Shown here one piece after another: positions 37,820 to 50,252 of a DNA stretch of 64,000 bases. The position numbers and the translations under genes were made by a program. Numbering within the stretch: position 1 is the first letter of the stretch; the number at the start of each line of letters is the position of its first letter. The notes under the pieces were generated by a model, which ran no database searches, was not told where the DNA came from, and saw only the letters and a program-made list of their open reading frames with translations. This stretch comes from Acanthochlamys bracteata (Eukaryota > Streptophyta > Magnoliopsida > Pandanales > Velloziaceae), in NCBI GenBank assembly GCA_019914995.1, contig CM034137.1, positions 3,967,155 to 4,031,154 of the forward strand. The letters are read 5' to 3'.

Positions 37820-38075
37820 TCAGTGTATCGATGGTGGGTTACCATGGTGCTCAGGACCTGGACCTCCAGGTACCTCTCTCTTGTGCTCGTCAAAATATGT
37901 TCTCATTCCTCTACTTGATCTCCAACTTTCAATTGTACGCTTTGCTTCTGCATGACATTGGTAGAAGGCGTACTTGTGCTGCATTATCCGTGCTTCTGCA
38001 TGAAATTCGAAAAAGCGTCCAACAAGCAGTAGTAAAAGAACAAGTTTGAGAAATTGTCTGTTTATTGACTTTCAT
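37820..38075 (-). CDS. Candidate CLE-type peptide precursor, frame broken near start
   Basis: The minus-strand frame from 38071 to the TGA at 37822-37820 (83 codons) encodes a strongly hydrophobic leader (FLKLVLLLLLVGRFFEF), a charged middle with two HAEA(R/K) units, and near the end REVPGGPGPEHH at 37879-37844. That 12-mer matches the CLE consensus R-x-x-P-x-G-P-x-P-x-H-H, and the overall order (signal peptide, variable region, C-terminal motif, short tail GNPPSIH) is that of CLE precursors. The only good ATG (38075-38073, MKVNKQ) is one frame off the hydrophobic leader, which has TGA at 38074-38072 instead, so a one-base indel or a sequencing error breaks the gene. An in-frame ATG at 37984 would omit the leader. 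A TATA box lies 66-75 bases upstream. Function as a signalling peptide is inference. Confidence 0.5.
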
Positions 38076-38140
38076 GCAGAAGTAAGCTGCTAGTTGGCTA
38101 AGTTATCAGAAACGAGGTTTTTATGAGCATGAAAGAACCT

Positions 38141-38150
38141 GTATATATGC
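38141..38150 (-). promoter_or_regulatory. TATA box of the CLE-like locus
   Basis: GCATATATAC on the minus strand, about 70 bases upstream of the ATG at 38075. Confidence 0.45.
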
Positions 38151-39187
38151 AGGAATACATAATTTAGTGGCGGGCCAACCTTTTCAAGTGATTGATTCAA
38201 CGGTTGTTTAGTTTGACAACTTTTATAATATATATGAAAAAAAATTTAAAACATTTTCTTCGTGTAATGGGGTCTGCTTAGGAAAACCATCTTAGAGAGC
38301 TATGGCTATATATGTACATATCCATGCAGATATATAATCAAAGACAGTGCGGACAGACGTTATATGATTCCACCTTGGACTTGAAAACTTTTTATGCGCC
38401 GGCCACTACGGCCATCACCAGATGAGGAATGCCTGTTGGATTTTTTCATGAACCATTCGTATCTGCAAGCACTCTGCCCTTAGAATTTCTCCAATGCAGA
38501 AATACAGGATTTGAATAACACACTGCATGCCCTTAAAATGTTAGAAAGTTTTTCATCTTTATCATTGAAACTTGTTGAATTCCTTCCCTCTCTCTTTTTA
38601 AGCATGAAATGCAAAATTTAGGAAGAATTACAGGTTTTGCAGTAGCATGCATTGTGGCTTTTGCATAGTATTTGATAAGTATATGAAATTAAACATAGAA
38701 AAATAATCCAACTTTAAAACAGATTCTGTCTAATTAGATTTATAGGTCTTTTGTCAACAATGGATTGGGGCGGGGTGGCTTTAGTAACCTTTTTCACTTA
38801 GCAACTATCACTATGAATGAGCTTTGCATTATTCTTTTCTCATGGTATTGTTAACATTGAAATACTGTAGAGTTGGTGTGCAGGAGTGTGTTATCTTTTC
38901 AAGATAGACAAAAATAGAGAACTTCTTTTCAATTAAAGTTGCTCTACTTTGTCTGCAGAGACTTTTATTACATTGTCTTCTTGAGTTTTTTTCTCTTCTC
39001 TAGTTTTTGAAGTTATGAATAAAAGAAAGAGTTGATGCACACAGTGATGCAACAATAGGATTAGTTACTAATTTTAAGTTTTGTTCGAAAGTTTTAAGAT
39101 GAATACACTACTATAAGTTTTCAAGAAATGGAGATTTCTTTTAGTAGTTTGAATGATATCGAGCTACTTTTTCTTTTTTGGAAAAGA

Positions 39188-39432
39188 ATGATGGGCGTTT
39201 GGATGAGCATTTCACCCACGCTAATTTTTAATTTTTTAATATATATTTTATAAATATTTAAAAAAATTTATTTAAAAATTAAAAAAATGTAAAAAAGTTA
39301 TACATAATAAAATTTTTTATTACATATTTTTATTATTTTTTTAAAAATAAAAAAAAATTTCATTTTTAAAAAAATAAAAATATTTTTTATTTAAAAAAAT
39401 TTTATTTTATAATCAATTCCAAACGTCCGGCT
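39188..39432. repeat. AT-rich MITE copy
   Basis: Inverted ends GGGCGTTTGGATGAGCATTT and, complemented, GCCGGACGTTTGGAATTGAT. The interior is almost pure A/T with a TTACATATTTTTATTATTTT core. Confidence 0.6.
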
Positions 39433-39789
39433 GTTCAACTCAAAAACAGTTCACAAGTTCAAAAAAAAAGATTCTGAAAACACTCTTTGCAGGCTTGATA
39501 AATATATATCAATATCAATATCTATATCTATATCTATATATAGATATATCTATACTTCTTGAAAAGGTGAATGAATATACTAGGACCGAATCAAGTGATA
39601 CCGTCCTTCCACATCAACATCAGAAGCCACTCTCATCTTCTTTAACGAATCGCCGCAGCTGCTTTACATCCTCTTAGCAACTTATCATCATGTAGCTAGA
39701 TGAGTTGGTCAACTTTTTGGCCACTCGAGGAAAGCCAATTCCTAAATAGATGAAGGCATGCTCACTGTTTACTTTGCTAATGATTTAGA

Positions 39790-40038
39790 TCATATTTGGA
39801 GTGTTTATTATCTCTTTATTGTCTCTTTTTTATTTTACATTTTCAAATAAATCTACTAGCATATTATATATATATTTTTTAAAATGTAAAAATATAAAAA
39901 AATTATACGTCGTGAGATCTTATTATTACTTATTATTATTATTTTTTTAAATAAAAAATAAAATTTATTTTAAAAAAATTTAAAATTATTTTTTATTTCA
40001 GAAAAGCTTATTTTTAATAAGCACTCCCGAACAACATT
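39790..40038. repeat. AT-rich MITE copy
   Basis: Ends TTTGGAGTGTTTATTATC and, complemented, TTGTTCGGGAGTGCTTATTA. The core TTATACGTCGTGAGATCTTA is shared with the copies in the DUF455 intron and at 46640. Confidence 0.65.
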
Positions 40039-41867
40039 TTAGAATTGCTATCTTATTTCCGTGTCATTTCAGTTACTATAGTAGATAGAAATGATATAAT
40101 GTCTGCTTCTCAGGAGTACATATATTGGTAAATCATTTATATCATTAATTGATACTGTATGGTCCTCAAAATAACAAATAAAAAGCTTCATTCTCTTCAG
40201 TTTTACACATAACTGTCGGACTTGGATCGGACTGCTTGGATCGACCAAGACGAAAAATCGGTTTGAATCTGCAAAGAGATCGCATGTGCAATTATCCGCT
40301 TCGACCCTGTTTAATCCGAGCGACCCGTCCGTCTGAGTCAATCCAGCTTTAATAAAATTAAAAAAAATTAATTGGTGATATATTTGGTACAAAATTGATT
40401 ACTAGTATCTTTATATTGAAAATATTATTTAGTTTATATTTTATATTTGGATTCAGTAAGTCAAAAAAAGTTTATTATTATGCCTCATCTGTAAATATTA
40501 ATTATTAGTAATTTTTAAATTTTTATAGTTGTAAAATACTCAGACGTATATACTTAAAAATATTTTAGTTTACTTATATCTCTTTTATAATTTATCTTGC
40601 AGCAGTTTTATTTTATTCTCATCATTCTTTTTTATTTAAATAAATTTCTCATTATTTGTAACTATTTTTTAATCTTCTTCTTCACCCTTACGGGCCTTAC
40701 CTCCCCTCCCGACAACGAACTACCTCAAGCGGCCCTTTTTTTGGCTTGCGATCAACATGTATATTAAAAAAAAAAGAGCCTAATGCCCAAGTCATCTCTC
40801 TTATCACTTTGCCGCTGCATTGATTGACGAAGAGATGATTTTTATGGCTGTTTGCATTCTTCTAAGACCTGTAAAGCAACTCACGGTGCCCCCTACGTGC
40901 ACCGCTATCGTTCTTACTCATTATGACCGGCCGTGGAGTTAAAAAGAACGCTTCTTTTTCTTTGTCGAGCAATGTCCACGGTCTTTGTTGCCATAGATGT
41001 TCTTATCACGGATAAGGACGAACACTTGAACATCGATCCCTCTGTGGCCGTTGTCATTATATCTAAGAAAGAAACACCATTGCAGTAAGGGCAGGGGAAG
41101 ACCTTGATCAACTGCACCTTCGTCTTTGTCGACCGAAACATTGTTTAATTACTTAGGAGAAGTTCACCGACGGAAGCAATAGACGAAGGCGGTGGTTCTT
41201 ATCGGAGACGGCCTTTAGTGAGGATTTTTTGAGAAGACCACCGAAAATTTGTTTGATCATTGTCCGTCAACAATAATTATAACAATAATTTTTGGAAAAA
41301 AAATTCAACAAAATGAAGATTGAAGAAGAAGAAGGAGGAGGAGATTATATCGGACAACTTTGTTGGTGCCCATAATAGTGTAAGAATAGAGATCTTTCTC
41401 TCAATGTTTGGCTTTGGCCATCAGAAAAATCTCTTGATCTTCTCTTTCTCTATTTGATTTCTGAATTGAATTGATGAATGAGAATTAGATTTACTGGAAT
41501 TGAATTGATGAAAGGAGAGTAACATATCAACAACAAGCGATGATGGGGAAGGGTGAGGAACAAAAATAAAGGCAACGATGTTGAGTCGACTCAATGGATT
41601 AAACTGTAACCCATCGATCCGGATAAACTTTTGAGTCGACATCTGTTCTGGTTCTACCAATTATGATTTTATAAGAATTGATTTACTTGAGTTAATAAAA
41701 CTTCACGAAAATCTATCCTTATAATGAACCGACAGAAAGAAAACTTTGATAACAGCAAGCATACTGATTTTTGGTACTGAAAGCGAACTTCAAATTTCAA
41801 TTCATGGTGAAGATATTCACAATACCTACTAGTAGTAGGATTTGATTTGCAGCTTTTAGGTTATTTT

Positions 41868-42505
41868 AAGCGTGGGCCGGATCGAAATCTGACGACCCGG
41901 CACCAATTTCGGACCGAGTTGATATAAAAGTGGGTTGCGCAAGCGACCCGATAACACCTGGGTCGACCCGGTTGAGCGGGTCAATCCAGTTTTAGTATAT
42001 ATTAAAAAAATAATATGTTTACTTAAAATGAAGAAGCATCTTTATTAGCATCCTAAAATGTGCACTTTACTTATACTCTTCTGTTACTAGTTTATTTTCT
42101 CGTCCTTTATTTTTTATTAGAAAGTAATAAATAAATAAAATATAGTGTATATAGTATAAGCAATTATAGTGTAGATAATTTATTTTTTGTAATGCAGAAA
42201 ATATAGAGATTTTACTATATGTTTAGACTTTTGGCTAGTTTTTTAAATACTATAGCTGAAAAGATATGAAAGATATAATTTTGAAAACACATTCAATATT
42301 TCTTGTGTACAATTATTTTTAAATTTTTGAATAGTTGCTACAAAAGATACTATATAATGCAAGTACTTGTATTTATATATTAATATTTATTTGATACATT
42401 CTTATTTGACCTAGTGGGTCGATTTGGTGACCGGTCCGGTTAACCGGTGATCCGATGATTGGGTAATTTTTCTGGTCATAGACCGAGTTGCGTTTAAAAT
42501 TATGG
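41868..42505. mobile_element. TIR element candidate, about 640 bp
   Basis: Left end TTATTTTAAGCGTGGGCCGG, right end complemented ATAATTTTAAACGCAACTCG, both followed by dense GACCCGG/CGGTCCGG words. The interior is AT-rich and non-coding. No convincing target duplication. Confidence 0.4.
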
Positions 42506-42559
42506 TTTTAAGAAACTTTGCATGCAATTATTGTTGCATAATTTCTTAGTTCTTTGATA

Positions 42560-42902
42560 TTAAATCTTAGAAGCCAAACTTACCACCTTAGAATCCTATC
42601 ACTAAATAAATTGGAAGTTTTTTTTAGAGGAGAAATTTTCCTTTAGAACACTATCTATTTTTCTCAGTTGATGCTAAACAATACACTACAAGCATCCTTA
42701 TATAGAGAGTACAACCAAAGATTACGTTAATTAAGATATTTTAAACAACATAAAACTTACAAATATTATTAACCTTTTAACTCCACTCAATAATTCTGCT
42801 AAGTTACTTATATGCACACTACTTCACCACTTACCTATTTTTTTTCATTAATGTCTTGAAAAACTCCAAAATGAATGCATAGTTTGATTTGGATTTTTAA
42901 CA
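42560..42902 (-). repeat. 3' LTR of the copia element
   Basis: Matches the LTR at 47196-47533 from CTTAGAATCCTATCACTAAA onward and ends TTTTTAACA just before the polypurine tract. Its first 30 or so bases (on the plus strand) are diverged, so the outer edge is approximate. Confidence 0.75.
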
Positions 42903-42917
42903 TGCCCCCTCAAATCA
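42903..42917 (-). other. Polypurine tract of the copia element
   Basis: TGATTTGAGGGGGCA on the minus strand, immediately internal to the 3' LTR. Confidence 0.7.
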
Positions 42918-45900
42918 AAATATTTTTCATACCGAACATTTCTCTTAGCCAATTAGCAATGGCTTGGTAAAATATCTACTTTTTTTTATATTATGACAAT
43001 ATTCTAACTTCACAGTATTCTGCTTTATACGATCTTTGATAAAGTAGAATCGAGTATCTATGTATTTACTCCTTTCATGATGTAATGGATTCTTTGCAAG
43101 TTGTATAACTTACTGATTATCAACTAATATTTTTATTGATTTCTCTTGTAGATGAGCTAGCTTTTTTAACATATTCATCAACCAAATTAATTCACACACT
43201 GTATATATAGCTGTCACTCTGCTTCAGATGAAGATAAAACCACAATATCTTACTTCTTTGATAGTCCATAAAAATGTAGTTGGTCCAAAGTAAATGACAT
43301 ACTTTATGCTACTTTTTCTCTCATCTTGATCATCATCCCAATCATTATCTGAATAGCTCACTAATTCTGTAGGTTCGCGATAAGTATAGAATAGATCAAA
43401 ATTGGTTGAGCTTTTGATTTATCTTAAAATTTTTTTCGCAGCTAGCCAATGAGACTTCTGTAGTGTCTTCATATAGTGACTCACAAGTCCGACTGCATAA
43501 ACAGCATCTAGCCTTGTTATGGCTATATACCTCAAACTATCAACACAATATTTCAAAAGAGTTGAGTTAACTAAATTTCATTCCTTTTTTTGATATCTTT
43601 GTTCATTTAGCAATTGAAATATTCATCGGATTATAATTTTTCATCTTAGAATTTCTTCAAGTCTCCTTCGTGTACTTTTTTTGAGATATAAATATCCCGT
43701 CTGTTGTTGCTTCACTTTGATATTGAAAAAGTAGGACATTATATAATTATTTGTCATCTCGAAATCCTTGAACATCATCGCATTGAATTCACGAAGTATT
43801 TCAAAACTATTTTCTGTGCACAATAAATCATCAACATAAGGAAAAATTATTTGAAACTCATTTTTATGATTCCTCTTCATATAGATGGCATGTTCATAAG
43901 GACATTTGATGAAGCCATTTTTATGAACATAGCCATCATTTCGAACATTCCTCGTTCGTGGTGCTTGCTTCAATCCGCATAAAGTTTTTTATTAATTGAT
44001 ATACTTTGTCTTATTGCCCTTTTACTTGAAAACTTTCTGGTTGCTATATATATAGCTCTTCCTCAAAAATACTATTGAGGATGCTGATTCGACATCTATA
44101 TGATATATCTTTCTTTATGATGAGATGCAAAAAAAATTACTAGCTTTATCCTATTAAGTCGAGTAACAGGTGTAAAGACTTTTTCATAATCGATGCCGTA
44201 TTTTTGTTTGTAATCTTTCAGTACAAGTCTAATCTTGTACTGATCAACATCGCCATCAGTAGTGCATGTAATATTGCGTACCCATTTGACATCTATTACT
44301 TTGTGATTTTGTGAAAGTGTTGTCAACTCTAATATGTCATTCTTCTATATAGTTTGAATCTCCTCTATTACTAATCGCCAACAGTTCTCTTTTATAGCTT
44401 CTGGAATGTGAAAGGTTTATGATCAGCATATAGAAAGAAAAGATTTTGACTCACCGTCTTTATCTGACTACTCACATATCTCCCTAAGAGTTCTCATTTT
44501 GATAGAACTTTGTTGTGTAGAAGATCCGCTAATATTACTTTCTCCAAAAGATGAAAAATCTTTAATAGGAGAGGGCGTAGTATGTTGAAAAGATAGTGAT
44601 ACTGTTAGTGGTGGTCCCTCATGCGGGAGCTCATTAGATTCATTTACCACGGGATGTTCTTTGCTAGTCTCTTCGCTCCAGTGCTATTTATCTTCTTCTT
44701 TAAAAATAATGTCTCTACTAATTATTAATTTTTTGGTTAGTGAATTGTAAAGGTTATATGTTTTTACCTTGTCGCTATATCTGATGAAGATATATTTTTC
44801 ACAATAATCACTAAGCTTTTTTTTTGTCCTTAGATACTTGGGCAATACAGTGCATCCAAAATTTGTAAGTGTACGACATTTGGCTTGTATCTGCTCCAAG
44901 CCTCTTGAGGTGTGTTATTCTTCACCATCTTTGTGTGGCATCGGTTATACAAGTAAGTTGAATATGCCATGACTTTTGCCTAAAGTTGCTTCTACAATCT
45001 CTTTTTTTTAGCATAATTTTTGTCATGTTGAGGATTGTTATAATTTTTTTCTGTGATTCCGTTTTGCTGTAGTGTGTAGATGATAGTGAACTACCTTTTT
45101 ATATCTTACTTTTTACAATATTTTTGAAGTATATTAAAGTGTATTTCATCACCACTGTCAAATTGGAAAATTTTTTATCTTCTGGCCACTCTTCGCTTCA
45201 ACAAGTGCTTTAAAATGCAGACTTCTCTTTAAAAAGTATACGTCTAATTTTCTACTGAAGTCATCAATGAATGTAATAAAATATTTGTTATCTTTCAAAG
45301 AGATAGGGTCGAATGGCCCATAGATGTTAGTATGAACAAGTTGTAATGGTGCCTCTACTCTCCATGATTTCCAAAAGGAAAAGAAAATTGTGGTTGCTTT
45401 GCCAATTACACATCTTTTCCATATATGATTTGGTGGTTTATTTCTTGATAGTACTTGAACCATACCAGTCGCAAATAATATTTTTATGCCATTAAAATTC
45501 AAATGGGCTGAAATGAAGATGTCATCTCTACGACTCATTTTCCACAAATTCTTAAAAATATTTGTCAACTATCGTGTTTAGATGTAAGGAAAACATACGA
45601 TTCGTTATCATTTTAGCATAGTTAGAGTGTCCTCCATTTGAAAATTTTAACCAAAGATAGTTATTTTTCAGATGAACTTTGTATCACTTTTCGAGTAATT
45701 GACCAATACCAAAAATATTACTTTTCATATTAAAAATATAGCAAAAATAGGAAATATACTAAGGTTTACCATCTTTTTGGTAGATTTTGATCTTCTCTTT
45801 GCCTTCAATCGGGAGTTTTCAAGAATCTCTCAAGTTTACGCTTCCATGAATACCTTTTTTGAGTTCTATGAAAAGTTTTTTCTTTCCACACATGTGGTTA

Positions 45901-46639
45901 GTATTACCTGAATCTAAGTACTATATATCATTGTGAACACTTGAATCATCATTAATAAGAAGAAGAGTAGAAGTATTATCCACATCATTTGTTGCTTGGG
46001 TAAGATTTTCATTTTTATGCCAACACTCGGAAGCGTAATGTTCAAATATGTGACAGTTGTAACATTAGACATTTTTATTGTTTCCATGGTTAGATGTGGA
46101 TCTTCCCCAATTGCTTCGTTCGCAACCTCTAAAAGTTGAAACTTCCGCTTGATTTTGAACGATTTGTTGATAAAATTCACGTTCTCTATCTCGACCATTA
46201 CCACGATCTCTACTATTTGAGCCTCGATCATTTAAAATCAATTTCGACTCCAATGCTTGTTCCACAAATGTGGAACTTGTTTTCTTTAACTTTCTTTGTT
46301 CATGAATTTGGAGAGATCATACGAGCCCCTTTCTTGAAATCTCTTCCAAGTTTGGTGACTCTTCAATTGCTGCCACTATGTGCTCAAATTTTTGTGTGAT
46401 TGATCGGAGCAAATTCTATCATTTGAATTTCTTCAATATCCTCCCAATTTTTCCTTATTTTATTCACAATTAGATTAATCGTGAATAATAATTGAAGATT
46501 TTTTCTTCATATTTTATTTGAGCGGCTTCAAATTTGTCCCTCAAAATTTGTAGACGAATTTGCTGCACCTTCAAAATTAACATTTGGGAGTGCGTTATAC
46601 TCCATTCCAATAACTTCATTTCATTTCACGTTTTCTAAT

Positions 46640-46836
46640 AAATTTTTTATAATATTCTACAAATTTTATTTAAAACTTTAGAATGCTTAAAAAAATTCTA
46701 CGTCGTAAATTTTGTTATTGCTTATTCTTTATTATTTTTTTAGGTAAAAAAAAGTAAAACTTATTTTTCAAAATAGGACAAATATATCCTCTGATTAGAA
46801 AAGCTTCATTCCAAAAGCACTTCCAAACGCCCCCTT
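46640..46836. repeat. AT-rich MITE copy inside the copia element
   Basis: Right end complemented reads GGGGCGTTTGGAAGTGCTTT; the core CTACGTCGTAAATTTTGTTA matches the family. It lies between the primer site and the gag knuckle, so it inserted after the retrotransposon. Confidence 0.6.
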
Positions 46837-47180
46837 AAACTTTTTTATAAATGTAGTAATAATTTTTCATACTTTCTTACATGTTGTTGCTTTACCATAT
46901 CTCTTAAAAGTAGAATTATCTAACCCTTTATAGAATAAAAAATGAGCCTTACTATTATTTGTTCTTTGCTATCTAAGAACCTTTTCTCTTGATTTGTTTA
47001 GGTGACTTCTTTCTCATGTGTGGATTCCGTAAATCTATCACTAACAATATCTCATAAATCTAAAGAACTAAATAAAGCTCTCATTTAAATTGACTGATTG
47101 TCATAATTATATTTCGATAATTTCGAAACTTGAGAATTAAGAGCATTGTTGTGGAAGCCATATGCAAATCGGATCAAACT

Positions 47181-47193
47181 GGCTCTGATATCA
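47181..47193 (-). other. Primer binding site of the copia element
   Basis: Minus strand TGATATCAGAGCC, one mismatch from the initiator-Met primer site TGGTATCAGAGC, two bases from the LTR end. Confidence 0.75.
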
Positions 47194-47195
47194 AT

Positions 47196-47533
47196 TGTTG
47201 GATCTAAGTTTACGAATTTAGAATCCTATCACTAAATAAATTGGATGTTTTTTTCAGAGGAGAACTTTTCTTTAAATACTGTTTGTTTTTCTCACTTGAT
47301 GCTAAACAATATACTGCAGTCATCCTTACATAGGGATTACAATCCAAAGATTACATAAACTAAGACATTAAAGCAAAATGAAACATAAAAACTATTACTA
47401 ACATTTTAACTTCTACCCACTAATTCTTTTAAGTAAGTTATGTGCCCACTATTTCATCACTTACCTACTTTCTTTCATTAATGTATTGAAAAACTCCCAA
47501 ATGAATGCATAGTTTTGATTTGGATTTCCAACA
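47196..47533 (-). repeat. 5' LTR of the copia element (338 bp)
   Basis: Plus-strand ends TGTTGGATCTAAG and TTTCCAACA, the inverted TGTTGG/CCAACA ends of copia LTRs. It has the same length as the solo LTR at 54292-54629. Confidence 0.85.
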
Positions 47534-48590
47534 AAAATACCAAAACATTTTCTTGGTGAACGGAAGAGTTTATACCCGATGCATCCTCTAAAATATCTAA
47601 AAGATTTAAGAACTAAAGAGTAACCAAGCTTCTCACGATAGACAACTTATACATAAAACAGACCTGCATGTTCAGTTACTGAAATACTCACAAATTTTCC
47701 AAGTACGACAAATTTACCTGTTGACTATAGGATCATGATGTAATTTTTCTGTGCCGGGAAAACGATGCTTTCTTGCATAAATCAACCTTTTCTTCGGTAC
47801 ACTAGCATCATAAACAACCTCTGAGTTATCAGGATATATACATATATTACAAATGTCGAGCTTTCGGAAGAGGATGATCCAGCTAAGATAAGATATGCAG
47901 CTAGCTACAAAGTGCTCCTTTCACTTCTCTTTTCCTGATCGAATGACGTTGTTAGACAAGATAAGAGAATATTTTTGGTCCTCAAGAGGCTCTTTAAAAG
48001 CATAAACTATCACGAAAACCAAATTGTAAGCCAATGAAATCAGTAAAACCAAAGCCTAGCTATCCAGGGTTTTATTGGATGAAGCATAACTCGAGATGTT
48101 GACCAGTGTCTTATACCCTCTTCCGTTGTGGAATGCTCAATGATCAAGTTTGATAATCTTTGCTACACATATTTATATACTTCTGCCATAGAACTACGAT
48201 ATATGTACTGGATGCATTACAAAGAATATAACAGTATGCAGACATAATAGGTATCACACGTACCTTGTTTGCTTGTTAATTTGCTGAAACAAAAGGCTTT
48301 CAATAAATCAGGCATATAAGTCATTCATCTGGATCTTTCTTGGAGACGTGCATGTTCAAAAAAAGATGCCTTTACAGAAGCAACAAGAGGCATGCAGAAA
48401 ATGAGATAAAGTGGAACAATGGCCAAGAGCCAGCTTTATTAAAGCTTCCACGAGTTGAATGAAAACACTTTCAACTTAATTAACTGCAATATTGACTAAA
48501 AGGCAACTGCAACGAAGAGTTGCACATAGTGAATGCAGAACACCTTGGTAGTCTTTCAAACAAACAATTCCAGTGTCAATCATGCAGCTA
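47534..48590. other. Intergenic; no gene seen
   Basis: Ordinary AT-rich sequence between the copia 5' LTR and the CLE gene. The last few hundred bases may be the CLE 3' untranslated region. Confidence 0.4.
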
Positions 48591-48591
48591 G

Positions 48592-48810
48592 CTAGCAGTG
48601 GCATATGGAATGATGTTGAGGATCAGGTCCACTGGGACTAAGTCGTTTAGAATCAAAGGCAACCTTTCCTTCTTTTGATGTTGTGCCGAGCATCACGCTC
48701 ATGTAATGTCTTAACTCTCCCCGATCCAGGATTCGTGATTCGGAGCTCAGTAAGGATGAAGCAAAGATCAAGAACAAACACAGCCAAGACTTCAAGATCA
48801 AATTCTCCAT
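48592..48810 (-). CDS. CLE signalling peptide precursor (CLE5/6-like motif)
   Basis: An intronless 72-residue precursor. Residues 1 to about 24 form a signal peptide (hydrophobic core WLCLFLIFASSLLSS), then SRILDRGELR, a variable region, and the CLE dodecapeptide RLSPSGPDPQHH at residues 56-67, followed by a five-residue tail SICHC. The mature 12 to 13-residue glycopeptide would be secreted and bind CLV1/BAM-type leucine-rich-repeat receptor kinases. The motif is closest to the CLE1-7 type (RLSPGGPDPRHH), with Ser for Gly at position 5 and Gln at position 10. The start is the only ATG that gives a signal peptide, and a TATA box lies 58-68 bases upstream. The two cysteines in the tail are unusual but not disruptive. 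Confidence 0.93.
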   Translation of the reverse strand: MENLILKSWLCLFLIFASSLLSSESRILDRGELRHYMSVMLGTTSKEGKVAFDSKRLSPSGPDPQHHSICHC

Positions 48811-48867
48811 TGATTCTTTTTTCTCTTCACTTAACCGTGTTGACTATTAAATTGCTTGAGGTGTAAC

Positions 48868-48878
48868 TTATATAAAGC
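48868..48878 (-). promoter_or_regulatory. TATA box of the CLE gene
   Basis: CTTTATATAAG on the minus strand, about 60 bases upstream of the start codon. Confidence 0.65.
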
Positions 48879-48879
48879 T

Positions 48880-50250
48880 TCCGAGCAAAACCTTCAAGGC
48901 TTTCAACCATTATTTTAAGTAAAATCAAAACCTATTTAAATGAAGTGGAAAGCAAAAGTGTGTTCATTTGTACGTCAGGCATCATCTTAGCAACAGCTTT
49001 TGAGTCAAGGGTGAACATGGAGCTCTCGCTTTTCTGCTGACACAGAGCTGATTACAAGTTGATGCACTGATCTTAAAGTATTGCTGCATAGGATGGAAAA
49101 TGATAGTTCTTTCTAAAGGATCTCTAACTCTCTTCCTTATGGAAAATAAGGCTACAGCAGGGCCATGTTTCAGAGAACCCATCAGTTTATTGATAACGAC
49201 AGATGGTGTCTCTGACTGAAGTTCTTCTTTGCAACCCTGAAATTAGCTTGATCAGATCACTTAGAATATGACCTGTGAAACCGTTCTACCTAGAACTAAC
49301 AGGTCTCAGTTTTTATTCTTTTCTTGAAAAGTCCATATTAGATTACCAGAATCACATTGGCATTGGTATTTGACATTCAGATGAACAACTGCTCCATGAA
49401 ATTTCTATCCATGAAACTAAAATTATTGACGATAGGTGGCAGATAAAGAACCTTGGACAAACTAAGAAAATCGCATTCCTCTTGTGGAAACTTTGTGAGT
49501 GCAGGTCTAGTCACCTTTGCTCATGGTGTCACAAACAAGAAGTCCTAATGGTTGAGAGAGCTAAGTAAAAGTTATCAGGTAGCGTGGAAGATGACAGAAA
49601 CTTGAACAGCTCCAGTAGGAATTTCCCAAACGTCACGCAAGTTGTGTATATAAATCTTAAACCATCTCATGCATACGTAACAGTTCCGCTTCTTCTACCT
49701 GTTTGCTCTTTCATTTCATCTTCATCGTGCTCCATCCAGTTCTGTGCAGGCTTATTGATTGGACACCTTTCTATTGATTGGTGTTCTTTGACTTGGCTGC
49801 AGATTAAGGTTTTTCTAGGTGAATAAGGTACACAAACTATGGAAAAGACGTGGCCATTGTATGTGATTAGACTTTTCCCAAGTGCATGCTGATATATTAA
49901 ACTGAGGCTAGATAATTTTTGTATTTTCAATTGTGAATTATACAACCAAAAAAAGAAACTCCGATTATGCAAAGCACCGCCAGAAAGATCACAACTAATA
50001 GAAAAAATCTGCAGCAAGAATGTGTAAAATTTTCGAAAAATATTAATTTCTCTTCAAAGGTTCCTAAAGCAAAGTACTGAAAGACCTGCAAACTCAAAGT
50101 ACTAAAAGAACTGCAAACTCGCATTAAACAGTTCACAGTTCAGGTCAAAAAATATAATTCGTTTGTCCAGTAGCTTCATCATAGGTCATGTTTTACGATG
50201 TCGAATTTATGTCATTTTCAATATAAAACAATTAGGACGGATTACGAATA
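48880..50250. other. Intergenic; no gene recognised
   Basis: Short frames (48982-49182 minus, 49584-49826 plus, 49667-50017 minus) show no domain, signal peptide with a known motif, or splice pattern that I can support. Confidence 0.4.
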
Positions 50251-50252
50251 CA

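Larger units (their letters stand above)
38160..41860. other. Intergenic DNA with MITEs; no gene seen
   Basis: Frames at 40069-40392, 40914-41141 and 41421-41660 (all minus) have no recognisable domain. Two AT-rich MITE copies are listed separately. A run of ATATC repeats lies at about 39507-39552. 40200-40360 is rich in CGGA/CGACC words, like the ends of the TIR elements at 25002 and 41868. Confidence 0.4.
42560..47533 (-). mobile_element. Ty1/copia retrotransposon with two LTRs, degenerate
   Basis: 5' LTR 47196-47533, primer site 47181-47193, polypurine tract 42903-42917 and 3' LTR ending 42902. In order on the minus strand: gag zinc knuckle (about 46060-46010), GAG-pre-integrase and integrase (45568-45158, TNIYGPFDP, FITFIDDFSRK), integrase C-terminus (44899-44684), reverse transcriptase (44326-44096 with VLKDYKQKYGIDYEKVFTPV, 43973-43641 with YVDDLLCTEN), RNase H about 43500-43200. 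Frameshifts and stops throughout show it is inactive. The proteins fit a copia Gag-Pol; the lineage is not assigned. Confidence 0.85.

Noticed and set aside
37831..38049. Plus-strand frame of 72 codons at the CLE-like locus
   Set aside because: It has no signal peptide or known motif, and the minus strand gives a leader, a CLE-type motif and a TATA box.
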